A stretch of DNA of 64,000 bases from Strigops habroptila (taxonomy: Eukaryota; Chordata; Aves; Psittaciformes; Psittacidae): NCBI RefSeq assembly GCF_004027225.2, contig NC_044297.2:1649569-1713568 (forward strand). Direction: 5' to 3'. Every line of letters begins with the position of its first letter. Position 1 is the stretch's first letter. The position numbers were made by a program, and so were the translations under genes. Shown here in pieces: positions 25,177 to 35,800 of the stretch. The notes below the pieces were generated by a model. That model was not told the origin of the DNA and made no database searches. It worked only from the letters and a program-made list of their open reading frames with translations.

Positions 25177-25930
25177 TGGAGCCCCTCACCCAGGACAGCC
25201 CTCGCCGGGGACCAGCGCAGCATCTCTCCTCTGGTTTTCTCTTTCTTTCTTGGTTGGTTGGTTGGTTTTCCCCCTTTTTTTGCCTTTATTCCCCCTCTTC
25301 CCCACCATGGAAGATGACAAGAAGCGCCCCGGCACACGATGCATTCGGCAGCACCATAAGCATGCTGGCAGCAGCATCACCCTCTCTGAAGAGCCAAACC
25401 CTGGCCCAGCAACATGCAACTGGGGTTTTTCTTTGGGTTTGGGGTTTGGTTTTCCTGTTTCTCAGATTATTTGGGTTTTTTTTAACACCAGAACCCTCCC
25501 CCCCTGCAGGATGGGGCTTTATTTTTCTATAGAGACAGAACCCCTCGGCAGTCGCTCACTTTGGGGGCAGAAATGAGCTTTTTATTAATAATCAAATGAA
25601 CTTTAATCCTAGGAACCCTCCTCAGGCCGGTGCTCTAACCTTCCGGTGCAGCGTTTAATCCTTTCCCCATAGTCTTTTATCATAACCAACCCAAAGCTTT
25701 CTCGGTTCATTTTGGTTTTGTTTTTTTAAAGTCATGGTTACTCTCATGTCTTCTGTATATGTTGCACTGAAAGTTAATATTTAATGTTTTAATTTATTTT
25801 GTGTGGTTAAATTAATGTTGATTTCTATAATATGTTATTGTGATCGGCTGATCTTTTTTTTTTTTTTTTCCCCTAATACCTGGATTAGAGTTATTTAAGT
25901 GATATAAAGGACACTTTTTTTCAGAAAACA
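25177..25930 (+). other. TGFA: Probable TGFA 3' UTR
   Basis: Sequence after the stop becomes AT-rich (25570-25930), with T runs and TTTAATTTATTTTG-like motifs typical of a long 3' UTR. No canonical AATAAA is evident, so the true end may lie farther right. A G run occurs at 25949-25957. Confidence 0.5.
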
Positions 25931-26607
25931 TGTGTTTCAAGGCTTTTTTGGGGGGGGGATATTGGGCAAAGGAGATGCTGGGTGCAAGGGGAGCATCCCC
26001 AGGGCGCAGAACTGATACCCTGGTGATGGGCTTAGCGCTGCTCCTACGCATTTCCAGCTCAAAGAGTGCAGCACTGATACCCTGGTGATGGGTTCAGCCC
26101 CGTTTCCCTGTGTTTCCAGCCCGAAACATGAGGGAGGGTAGAGAGGTGGATGGATGGATGGATGGATGAGGTTGATCCTGTTCCCGCTGCATGCGGAGCA
26201 GGGTTGGGGGGGTCCAGCCTCACACCACCCTCAGGAGCTCATAGTGGGGACCCTCCCCAGCAAGAGATCCCCAATACGGGAGCAGGAGGTGCTGTTGGGG
26301 GGCACCATCCCCAAGCAGGGTGCTGTGCTGGGTGTGCTGCTGTGCGTGTGTGCGCACACCCGGTCCTCTGCACATCCCAACAGCCCAGCTGCTGTGCAGG
26401 TGCCGGAGCGGATACAGCCCCAACAGGGATGGGGGGGGCGATGCTTCCCCACTCATGGAGCCACGGGCCTCATCCCATGGGGTCAGAGACCCCCCCAACC
26501 CTGGCCTCAGTGTGCCAGGCTGGGAAATGGGCTGAGGAGGGTGCAGGATGGTGCTGGGGGGGGGCACTGGGTCAGCCCGGAGCAAACTGCTGCTGCTGCG
26601 AAGCATG
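25931..26607. repeat. Intergenic with a 66-bp duplication and (GGAT)n
   Basis: A stretch containing ACTGATACCCTGGTGATGGG occurs twice, near 26010 and 26076, as a tandem duplication of about 66 bp. A (GGAT)n microsatellite of five to six units follows at 26147-26169. No gene recognised. Confidence 0.55.
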
Positions 26608-26766
26608 GAATCATAGAACCATCGGCTGGTTTGGGTTGAAGGGACCTTAAAGCTGATCCAGCTCCAACCCCCTGCCACGGGCAGGGACACCTTCCACTAG
26701 AGCAGGTTGCTCCAAGCCCCTGTGTCCAACCTGGCCTTGAACACTGCCAGGGATGGGGCAGCCACA
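26608..26766 (-). mobile_element. CR1 LINE 3' end, left arm of an inverted pair
   Basis: Reverse CR1 tail (GGCTGGTTTGGGTTGAAGGG) running to GGGGCAGCCACAAG, where it abuts a forward CR1 without a spacer. Together they make a head-to-head inverted repeat with the stretch at 27065-27180. Confidence 0.93.
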
Positions 26767-27187
26767 AGGAGCGAGTCCAGAGGAGGCCACGAAGATGAGC
26801 AGGGGCTGGAGCAGCTCCCGTATGGAGACAGGCTGAGAACATTGGGGCTGTTCAGCCTGGAGAAGAGAAGCGGCGTGGAGACCTCAGAGCAGCTTCCAGG
26901 GTCTGAAGGGGGCTACAAGGGTGCTGGAGAGAGACCTTCATCAGGGACTGGAGTGACAGGACAAGGGGTGATGGGTTCAAACTGAAACAGGGGAAGTTCA
27001 GGTTGGAGATAAGGAAGAAGTTGTTCCCTGTGAGGGTGCTGAGGCGCTGGCACAGGGTGCCCAGAGAAGCTGTGGCTGCCCCATCCCTGGCAGTGTTCAA
27101 GGCCAGGTTGGACACAGGGGCTTGGAGCAACCTGCTCTAGTGGAAGGTGTCCCTGCCCGTGGCAGGGGGTGGAACCGGAGGAGCTGA
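26767..27187 (+). mobile_element. CR1 LINE 3' part, right arm, abutting FAM136A
   Basis: Forward CR1 from GAGCGAGTCCAGAGGAGGCC to GTGGCAGGGGGTGGAAC. The last 50 or so bases of the normal tail are missing: homology stops at about 27187, roughly 100 bases before the FAM136A start codon. Confidence 0.93.
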
Positions 27188-27290
27188 ACCACTGTTCGCG
27201 GTGCGGACGGTGCCCGCGCTGCGTTCCGGTGCGTTCCGCCGCTGCCGGCCCGCCCCCGGGGCGGTGCAGCGCCGGCCGGGCCGGGCCGCG
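27188..27290 (+). promoter_or_regulatory. FAM136A: FAM136A promoter and 5' UTR
   Basis: About 100 bases of CpG-rich sequence between the CR1 end and the FAM136A ATG. No TATA box. It must contain the start site, or transcription must begin inside the CR1. Confidence 0.5.
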
Positions 27291-28439
27291 ATGGCGGAGG
27301 CGGCGCAGGGCCGGGTGCAGGCGGCGGTGGAGAGCGCGGTGCAGGAGCTGGAGCGGGAGCGCATCCGCGGCCTGCAGGTACCGGGGGGGCTGCGGGCGAG
27401 GGGCGGGGGGGAACCGGGCCCCACTGTGCAGCCGCTGCCGCCCCCCCCGCCCCATGCCCCGTGTGTGTGCCCGGCGTGAGCACAGCGTGTGACCCCCCCA
27501 GTGCATGCCCGGAGCCCCCCAACCACGTGCGTGCCCCACACCCTGCTCTGTGCAAGCCCTGCGCACCCCCAACATGTCCTGTGCCCCCCCAACATGTCCT
27601 GTGCCCCCACACATTGCCCTGTGGCTCCCAACACACGCCCTGTCCCCCCCAACATGCCCTGTGCCCCCAACATGTCCTGTGTCCCCTACACATGCCCTGT
27701 GCTCCCCCCAGTGCATCTCCTGTGCCCCCCATTGCCCTGTAGTCCCATCACACCCTGTGCCCCTCATTGCCCTGCACCCCCCATCACACCCTGTGCCCCT
27801 CACTGCCCTGCACCCCCAGCACACCCTGTGTCCCCCATTCCTCTGTGCCCCCCCAGCACACCACATATCCCCCCATTGCCCTGCACCCCCATGCACCAGG
27901 GAAGCTGCACACAGGGCACTCCCCCAAGGTTTGTGGGGGCGTCCCCACAGGCCACTCACCCACTGACCCCCCCCGCCCCATTTCCCCATGTCGCCACAGG
28001 GCACCATGTTCCGGTGCAGTGCGCGGTGCTGTGAGGACAGCACGGCCTCCATGCAGCAGGTACAGCGCTGCATCGAGCGCTGCCATGCGCCCCTCGCCCA
28101 AGCACAGGCCATCGTCACCGCCGAGCTCGAGAACTTCCAGGTGAGGATGGGCTGGGACAACCCGCACCAGGATGGGGTGCACGGGATGCACCGGCTGACC
28201 CCCCCCCCCCACTATATATGTGTGTGTTTGTGTGTCCCCAACCCGCACAGGACCGCCTGAGCCGCTGCACACTGCATTGCAATGACAAGGCAAAGGATGC
28301 TCTGGATGCAGGGACAGCAGAGATGAAGGTGCGCGGGCAGCTCGATGCCTGCCTGGCTGCGTGCGGCGACGACCACCTCCGCCTCGTGCCCGCCATGGCC
28401 AAGAAGATGAAGGACAGCCTGGGGGCCCTCCAGCAGTGA
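27291..28439 (+). CDS. FAM136A: FAM136A, mitochondrial twin-CX3C protein, 3 exons, 138 aa
   Basis: Small protein of the mitochondrial intermembrane space; its molecular role is poorly defined. Coding exons 27291-27377, 28000-28140 and 28251-28439 are all in phase 0 with GT/AG borders. The 138-residue length equals human FAM136A. Four CX3C motifs are visible, C35-C39, C53-C57, C82-C86 and C110-C114, arranged as two helical hairpins as in small Tim and CHCH-type proteins. The residues between them (CIERC, CNDKAKD) match the vertebrate family closely. Intron 1 is a C-rich minisatellite. The gene starts immediately after a CR1 copy and ends 20 bases before an ATTAAA signal. Confidence 0.96.
27480..27960 (+). 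repeat. C-rich minisatellite in FAM136A intron 1
   Basis: Tandem, imperfect units of roughly 20-30 bases built on CCAACATGTCCTGTGCCCC and CCATTGCCCTGCACCCCC. The repeat fills most of the 622-base intron and is the cause of long proline- and cysteine-rich chance frames on both strands. Confidence 0.8.
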
Positions 28440-28460
28440 TGGGCCCCCCGCCCCGCGCTC

Positions 28461-28466
28461 ATTAAA
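28461..28466 (+). terminator. FAM136A: FAM136A polyadenylation signal ATTAAA
   Basis: The common variant hexamer ATTAAA lies 21 bases after the FAM136A stop codon, giving a very short 3' UTR. Confidence 0.7.
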
Positions 28467-28589
28467 GGCGAGGTGCCACGCTGCTACCACCCGCGGGTGC
28501 TGCGGGGTCGGGGTGGGAGGGTGCTGCGGGGCAATGCTTGCGCGGGGCGTCCCCTGCTCATGTGCTGTGTATTGGGAGATGCTTGTGCA

Positions 28590-28862
28590 CAAGGAGCAAT
28601 AGGACAAGGGGTGATGGGTTAAAACTTAAACAGGAGATTCAGGTTGCATAAGAAGAAGTTGTTCCCTGTGAGGGTGCTGAGGCGCTGGCACAGGGTGCCC
28701 AGAGAAGCTGTGGCTGCCCCATCCCTGGCAGTGTTCAAGGCCAGGTTGGACACAGGGGCTTGGAGCAACCTGCTCTAGTGGAAGGTGTCCCTGCCCGTGG
28801 CAGGGGGTTGGACCTGGATGAGCTTTAAGCTCCCTTCAACCCAAACTGTTCTGATTCTGATT
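28590..28862 (+). mobile_element. CR1 LINE 3' fragment
   Basis: Forward CR1 3' end between FAM136A and SNRPG, from AGGACAAGGGGTGATGGGTT to GTTCTGATTCTGATTG. Confidence 0.93.
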
Positions 28863-29400
28863 GTCTGCAGGGTGTGGGGTGATGTGCAGCAGATGTGCTG
28901 CATGCTGGTGGTGGTGGGGGACTGCGGATGTGTACTGCGTGTGGCAGCCCCCGCGTGTGTGCACATTATGGGGTGACCCACACATGTGCAAGATGTGGGG
29001 CAGCCCTGCAAGCGTGCAGGGCATAAGGTGTGTGCACGGCACAAGGTGTGTGCAAGGCACAAGGTGAGTGTGCACAGCATGGGTCCACCTTACACATGTG
29101 CAGTGCGCATCGTGGGGTGACCCCCTGTGTGTGTGCAAGGCGCAGGGGTGACTTCCATGTGTGTGCATGGTGTGGTCACCCCTGTACATGTGCATGACAT
29201 GGGGTGATCCTCGACGTGCATACATGGCACATATACAGGAGGCAGGGTGACACACACACACCCACCCCCCCCCCCCCCCCCAGATGTGTGCACCATGTGG
29301 GGTGACCCTTGTTTGTGCAAGGCCCGGGGTGCCCCCGCCATGCACACACATGTGCACACACATGTTCACACATGTGCGCGCCCGCCCTGGCCCATGCGGG
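28863..29400 (+). repeat. TG-rich minisatellite upstream of SNRPG
   Basis: Imperfect tandem units containing GTGTGCAAGGCACAAGG, GTGTGCA and ACATGTGCA. The sequence alternates purine and pyrimidine over long runs and is interrupted by a run of 17 C at 29265-29281. No gene inside. Confidence 0.75.
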
Positions 29401-29707
29401 AGGTGCATGTGGGTCGTGCCGCCGTATTTCCCCGCGTATCCCCGCACTACCGCCCTTCGCCGCTCCTACCGCGCCTCCGCGCCGCACCGCTGCTCGGGGC
29501 AATACGGTAGCGGCTCCGCGGGCGGTGATTGGCTGCCGCGAAGGCGCGAGGAGCGGCGGGAAGGTACGAGCGGGAGCGGGAGGTGGGAGGGGGGAAGGAG
29601 GCGCGGTTGCTATTGGCTAGCGGGGGAGCGGGGAGGCTGGGCGGTGCCGTGACGTCAGGGCGCGGCGCGAGCGGCAGCGTGAGGGGAGCGGGGTCTGTGG
29701 AGCCGCC
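29401..29707 (+). promoter_or_regulatory. SNRPG: SNRPG promoter with two CCAAT boxes and a CRE
   Basis: CpG-rich, TATA-less. Inverted CCAAT boxes (ATTGG) lie at 29528-29532 and 29612-29616, and a full CREB/ATF palindrome TGACGTCA at 29650-29657, all within 180 bases of the start codon. This is the usual layout for a housekeeping gene. Factor binding is inferred. Confidence 0.65.
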
Positions 29708-31546
29708 ATGAGCAAAGCGCACCCACCCGAGCTGAAGAAGTGCGGCCGGGAGCGGGGCTGGGACCGGGAACGGGGCCGGGAGCGGGGCTAGGGGGCGATG
29801 GAGGACCGGGAGGGGACATACCGGCGGGGTCCGCTGTGATCCACGGCCTGCCGGTGTCCCGGCGTGCACCGCGGGCGCCCCGGTGTCATGGCGGCGGCGG
29901 GGATGGGGTGCGATGGTGTCGGTTCTCTCCTTCTCCCCTCGCTCACCCGGCGCCGTCCTCTCGTTGCAGGTTCATGGACAAGAAGCTGTCATGTGAGTCC
30001 CGGAGCTGCGCCCGGCCCCGAGCTGTCGTTGCCGCGGGTGTCGGCGGGGTAAAGGGGCTGCGCGGCCGCGGGAGGAGGGGGGGGCGGTCGCGGTGCCCGC
30101 CTCATGGTTCTCTGCAGTGGGGAAACGGGGCTGGTGCTGCTGCTCAGCGAGGGCTGGAGTGGGCCCTGGCGGGTTTCAGCCTTCAAAGTCCATTCATTTA
30201 GGTCAAAATTGGTTTAAAATTTGCATTCCTCTTCAAAATCCATTCATTTGGGTCAATATTGGTTTAAAATTCACATTCCTCTTCAAAATCCATTCATTTG
30301 GATCAGTATCGATTTAAAATCGGCATTCCTCTTCAAAATCCATTCATTTGGATCAGTATCGATTTAAAATCGGCATTCCTCTTCAAAATCCATTCATTTG
30401 GATCAATATTGATTTAAAATTGGCATTCCTCTTCAAAGTCTGTTCATTTGGATCAATATTGTGTTAAAATTCGCATTTCTCTTCAAAATCCATTCATTTG
30501 GGTCAATATTGGTTTAAAATTCGCATTCCTCTTCAAAGTCCATTCATTTAGGTCACTGTTGTAAAATTGGCATTCCTCTTCAAAGTCCATTCATTGGATC
30601 AATATTGGTTTAAAATTTGCATTCCTCTTCAAAATCAATTTGTTTGGATAAATATTGGTTTAAAATTCGCATTCCTCTTCAAAATCCGTTGATCTGGGTC
30701 AGTATTAATTTAAAATTCACACTCCTAAACTCTTACAATAGCCTTCTTGCAATGTTGGACATGATTAGGAAGATATTTCTTCTCCCAGAGGGTGCTCAGG
30801 CATTGGAACAGGCTGCCCAGGGCAGTGCTGGAGTCACCGTCCCTGCAAGTGTTCACACCCCGTGTAGCCGAGGCCTCAGTGCCATGGGTTAGTGGTGGCC
30901 TTGGCAGTGCTGGGGAATGGTTGGACTCGATGATCTTAAAGCTCTTTTCCAACCTGGTTTATTCCATGATGCTCTAAATGCTTCCGATTAACAATAGAAC
31001 CTCCCTCCCTGTGGCCCCGCTCCATTTCAAAGCCACATTTCTGGTGAGAAAACATTGAATGATCATCTCCAGCACTTCCCCCTTTCCCTTCTTTAACTGC
31101 TCTCCCAATTTCTCCCAGTGAAATTAAATGGTGGCCGACACGTCCAAGGGATCCTCCGGGGGTTTGATCCCTTCATGAATCTGGTCATTGATGAGTGCGT
31201 GGAGATGGCACCGGGCGGACAGCAGAACAACATCGGCATGGTGGTGAGTGCTGCGGCTGAGACCAGGCGAAGGGCAGGCTCAGCCTGGAGCTGCTGTGTG
31301 TAAACCAACCTGGATTTCAACAGCACGGAATAATCCAGGAGGTTTTTGAGTTAAATCAGTCTACCAGGGAGGAAAACCCATGTGAATTTTTGGTGCAGCA
31401 TCAGCTTTTTGGGGATCATAAATGGGAGGGAGGGTGCTGAGCAGTGGGTGTTGGTGTGCTGCATCTCACCAGCCGCTCTGAATCTTTGCTCTTAGGTAAT
31501 AAGAGGGAACAGCATCATCATGCTGGAGGCATTGGAACGAGTATAG
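29708..31546 (+). CDS. SNRPG: Small nuclear ribonucleoprotein G (SmG), 4 exons, 76 aa
   Basis: SmG is one of the seven Sm proteins that form the ring on the U-rich Sm site of U1, U2, U4 and U5 snRNAs. Coding exons are 29708-29739, 29970-29992 (only 23 bases), 31119-31243 and 31496-31546; phases agree and the product is 76 aa, as in human. The Sm1 motif lies at about 17-48, with the [10 protein letters not shown] core at 34-43. The Sm2 motif VIRGNSI is at 61-67, with the RNA-contacting Arg-Gly-Asn at 63-65. The sequence is nearly identical to the mammalian protein, with P-G in place of T-S around residue 50. Intron 2 holds a 50-bp minisatellite and a CR1. Confidence 0.97.
30181..30728 (+). repeat. 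50-bp minisatellite, 11 units, in SNRPG intron 2
   Basis: Eleven consecutive units begin with CTTCAAA at 30181, 30231, 30281, 30331, 30381, 30431, 30481, 30531, 30578, 30627 and 30677. Each contains TCCATTCATTTGGRTCA, a TTTAAAAT block and GCATTCCT. The first eight have exactly 50-base spacing and the later ones are slightly shortened. The unit is AT-rich, unlike the GC-rich surroundings, and no other copy is seen in the window. Confidence 0.96.
30766..30976 (+). mobile_element. CR1 LINE 3' fragment in SNRPG intron 2
   Basis: Forward CR1 of the CCAACCTGGTTTATTCCATGA subfamily. It begins directly after the end of the 50-bp minisatellite, at TTCTCCCAGAGGGTGCTCAGG. Confidence 0.93.
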
Positions 31547-31660
31547 CACCAGGGAAACCCTCCTTGGCACCAACTGTAACCAGTCCTGACCCACCTGACT
31601 TGTTTACTCCTTGAATCTGCCATGAAGCACCCTGAGCATAAACTTATTTTTGGTTTGTTA

Positions 31661-31666
31661 AATAAA
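31661..31666 (+). terminator. SNRPG: SNRPG polyadenylation signal AATAAA
   Basis: Canonical AATAAA 115 bases after the SNRPG stop, followed by T- and G-rich sequence (TTTTGTAATGG) as expected of a cleavage region. Confidence 0.85.
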
Positions 31667-32839
31667 TTTTGTAATGGTTGACATAAATTAAGTTGTACTT
31701 TATGTTTTGGGGGGTGTAATGGGGCAGCTGAAGCATTGTTGGCTCTGACGGATGTTATTTGGGGGGTTATTTGGTTCTTAATGGGCAGGAAAATGGTAAA
31801 ATTCTCCTTGGTGAAGAGTGATGTGGAGTATTTGTGCCAAGCTGGGCTGCCTGGAAGCAGGAATTCTCTTTAAATCATGATTTTCACTCTTAATTCTGCA
31901 CCATGGATTTGTGGCGCAGGAACCAAAGCCTGCTGGAGCTGACTGGGACCGAAGAAACCTTTGGATCTTTCCCCCAAATGGGTCCAAATTAAGTCTTTTG
32001 GGTTTGTTTTTTGTGAGCAAAGGTGCTTCCACAAAGAGGTCCTTACAGGCAGAAACCATCTTTTTTTTACCACTCTGTTTTTAATTCAATTAAAGTTCAA
32101 TACAAGGTGCCAAGTGCTTTCTCCAGCCATTTGTAAGGGCAATATTCAGACACAATTGAGGTATGTCAGCATTATTAGAGGCAGTTATGGGACACAAACT
32201 CTTCTCATCTAAATTATTCATGCTTTTAAACCTTAATAAAGCAAAGGACAAGGGTGGTTTTGACTACTTCCAGCCCATTTTAGCAACTCATGCCCTCCCA
32301 GCAGACCAATACCCCAAACCCATAAGCTCCAGTACTTGTTCTGGAAGCAAATTAGGAACACAGCCCCAGTTTCCACCACACTAACAGGAATAACAACTTG
32401 ATAAACCCTTCACAAAATAGCTGAGGTGGAGAGATTTACAGTCAAGAAGTTGACATTCCCTCCCTGAAACACTGAGAGAGGGAAGGTGATGTGCCTTCAT
32501 CGCAGTAATCCCAGTGATGCAGATCCTGAGTTTGGTGGACTTCTTCCCACGGAGGGTGTTTTGGGGTTAACATGGCATTTAAAACTACTTCTTTCATCTC
32601 ACACAGAGATGATAGATGGAGGAGTTTTCTCAAGGAAGGGCCAGAGGAATTTGCTTGGGGAAGGGCCAGTTTGCACGGGAAAGCTTCCTCTGTCATTCTA
32701 GTCCATCTTGAGCTGGCTGCATGTCCCCTCTTGGAGGGCTAAGCAAAAACTTCCTCATTCATTAGCTCTAACTGTGGTTAAACAGCTACAATACACGATC
32801 CGTAGCTCCGGCTGCTTCCAGCCATTGGCTCCGTGAGGC
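31667..32839. other. Convergent 3' region between SNRPG and PCYOX1
   Basis: About 1.1 kb between two genes that transcribe towards each other. Most of it is probably PCYOX1 3' UTR on the minus strand. An ATTAAA (minus strand) at 32080-32085 is the best candidate poly(A) signal. No other gene or repeat recognised. Confidence 0.45.
32080..32085 (-). terminator. PCYOX1: Candidate PCYOX1 polyadenylation signal ATTAAA
   Basis: ATTAAA on the minus strand, about 755 bases beyond the stop codon. I saw no canonical AATAAA on this strand between it and the stop. Confidence 0.35.
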
Positions 32840-35800
32840 TCAAAGCTCCGTTTTCAGCTTCTCATGCAAACCCTCCTGGTCGATCTTGTCGCTGTTGCCG
32901 TACCAGCGGTGGTAAGCCAGCAGGGCGGCGTTTTTGGCAGCGACGGCACTCATCTCCATGGCGCTGGCCGCTCGCTCGATGCCGTTCAGGTAGTAGATGT
33001 TGTCATGGAGGATGACAGGAGGGCACTTCTCAGGGGGGCTGTAGTCGGGATAGGCCAACCACGTCTTCACCTTGACAGAATCATACGAGGAGAAAAGCAG
33101 GTTAAGCTGCTCCTTGGTGAGCACGTCCTTGGAAAACGTCTTCCAGATGGCAGATTGCAAGGACGCTTTTCCTTCATCGCCTCCATCCTCCACGGGAGAC
33201 ACCACCTCCAGGCTGTAGATGAACAGTTTGGGATTCTCCATAGTGAAGATGGCACTGAAACTAAAAGCCTCTGGGTCCTCGTAACCGAAGAAGGAGGCAT
33301 TTAATCGACCGTGCACGAACGTTACCACAACCCTGTGGTAAAGGTTTGGGAACTCAGGGACAGGAGGGTCGAAGTTCTTGAAGGTGATGTTGGCCATTTC
33401 GTGGTTGAGCGGAGCAGCAATGACAACGATGTCGTACGTGTCCCCTGTCAGTCCTGATGTAGTGTTGTACGTCACCTGGTAGAGCTTTACGGGGTCCCCT
33501 GGGGGAGAAAAGCTCCGTTAGCTCACTCCATGGCAGGAGGGAATCCTGTTTGTCCCTCTAAAAAACATCATTCCTTTAAAATGCCATCACATTGAGGCTA
33601 CTGATGCCTTGTTGCAGGCTGAAGTAGCTTTATAAACTAGTACCAGCTTAGCTGTGGGAGTGTGGTGAGATGGGACGTTGAGCAGAGCCCTAATTTCATC
33701 TTAAAATAACCCCAAGAAAGACCCAATCTGTGGTTTTGGTCTGCCTAGAGCAGTGATGGAGGCCGACGCCGGTCTCCAGCTGCTGGGACGAGCCATTCCC
33801 TTCCCCACCAAAGGGAAAGCAAACCCAACTCACCTGTGCGCCTGGGTCTGACTTTTGGCTCTATAGATAGAACCGTACCAGAGACAACTTCAGCTTTCGA
33901 GGCATAGAGAAGGCCAGTGCAGACAAGTTTGTTCCCACCTTTTACTGACCAAAGGCCTGATTCCACCCCTGCCAGAGAAACAGCACCTACGAGGGAACCA
34001 CAATCATTAGAGCGATTCATTTGATGTAGTTTTGTGGAGGGAGCACTTGAAACTGTGGAAAACGAGGGGGGAAAACATCTTTTTGGGGCACAGAGGGTGC
34101 TGAAGGCCAGGGCTAAGCAGGTTGGCAGCACTTTGTTGGGAGTGAAGAAGTAGCCCAGCTTGGGGAGCTGGAATCCTACACTGGTGTGGGATTCTAGCCA
34201 ACTGGAAGCTTAACCTATGAAATACTCACCTACAAAGCCATTGATTTTGACACCTTGTGCATAATTGACTCTAATGGCCGGGCAAACCACCTCATTTATG
34301 AATTTATGGGAGAAGCCAGCTTTCTGCATGGCTTCGTCAATGGTTTGGTTCAGCATCTGGACGAGGTCGTCCCCTCCCAGGGCATGGAGCAGGCGCTCGT
34401 TGCTGCTGAAGGCGTAGTCGTGCATCTGGTAGCGATAGATCCTTTAATCAGAGACAAGAAATAAGTGTTCAGTCGCTGTTAGTTACCTTTGTTCCCCTCT
34501 GAAGCTGGGGAGGATCTCACAGCGCAGCTCCTGAGAGCCTGACAGCCCTTCATGGAACAGCAGGGCTTGTCCTTCCAGCCAAGTCAGCCTAAGTGGCACA
34601 GCCCTAAGTAGACCTGGACCCTCATTATTCATTTACTGATGTTTCCTAAGTTAGGAATTTCATTCTCTTTAGCACCCAGGTGCCAGAGCGTTGGCACATC
34701 CCACACCCAACATTCCCACCTCTTGTTATTGCTGTTTGAAGACGACAGCTCTTAACTTGTCCTTTTCCCTTAGAAAACTGATTGATGATGGAGAAAGGGC
34801 ACCAGAGGCTCCTTTCTCAACAGTGATGGGATGGTTTCACCAATATTTACAGCTCAGCAGCAGGTTTCACCCTTTTCCTGCAGCCTTTTTCCCTACCAGG
34901 GGCCAGACCTACCTCATGAACTTGTCCAGGATGTCCTCCACCCACATGTACATCCTCAGGGGGTTGAGCCCGTAGTGCCAGAGGAGCTTGAAGAGGTTGA
35001 TGATGTACCAGTTGCTCTCCTCGAACACGAACTCCTCCCCGTTATAAATACCTGTGAGGCTGCTGTGCCCTGGGGCAACCGAGAGGCCTCGGGGAGAAAA
35101 GGTTATTTAATGAGAGATAGAGCTTGTGCCATAGAAGCATGGAATGGTTTGGGTTGGAAGGGACCTTAAAGCTCATCCAGTTCCAACCCCCTGCCATGGG
35201 CAGGGACACCTTCCAGTAGAGCAGGTTGCTCCAAGCCCTGTTCAACCTGGCCTTGAACACTGCCAGGATGGTGTGAAGCCAAACTGTATTACCCCTTGAT
35301 TTTGGCAGCCTAGCTTTGCGTTGATAAGGGTGACCAATTGACTGGATCCTCGAGAAAGCGGAATTTGTTCTTGACCAGGAGCCAAGCAGTTATTTGCAGT
35401 GACTTTTGGACCTTTATGAGGGGATTAATGCATTGCCATGGGGGAGAAGGTGTACCATTTCCATTGGGATACGGGTCCCCTTTTCCTTGGGCAGAGGCTG
35501 GGGTACCACAGGGGAAAAGGCTATGAGGGGGTATTGGGGAAGGGGTATTAGGGAAGGATATTGGGGGGAATATGGAGGAAGGATATAAGGGAAGGATACT
35601 GGGGGGGATATGAAGGAAGTATATGAGGGGATATTGGGGAGGATATGAGGGAAAGATATTGGGGGGATAGGAAGGAAGGATATGGGGGAGTACTGGGCAA
35701 GGATATTGGGGGGGATATGGAGGAAGGATATAGGGGAAGAAAATTGGGGGGGATATGAGGGAAGGATATTGGGGGCATATAAGGGAAGGCTATTGGGGGG

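Noticed and set aside
26913-28160. 415-codon minus-strand frame
   Set aside because: It runs antisense through a CR1, FAM136A exons 1-2 and the intron minisatellite; chance frame in GC-rich DNA.
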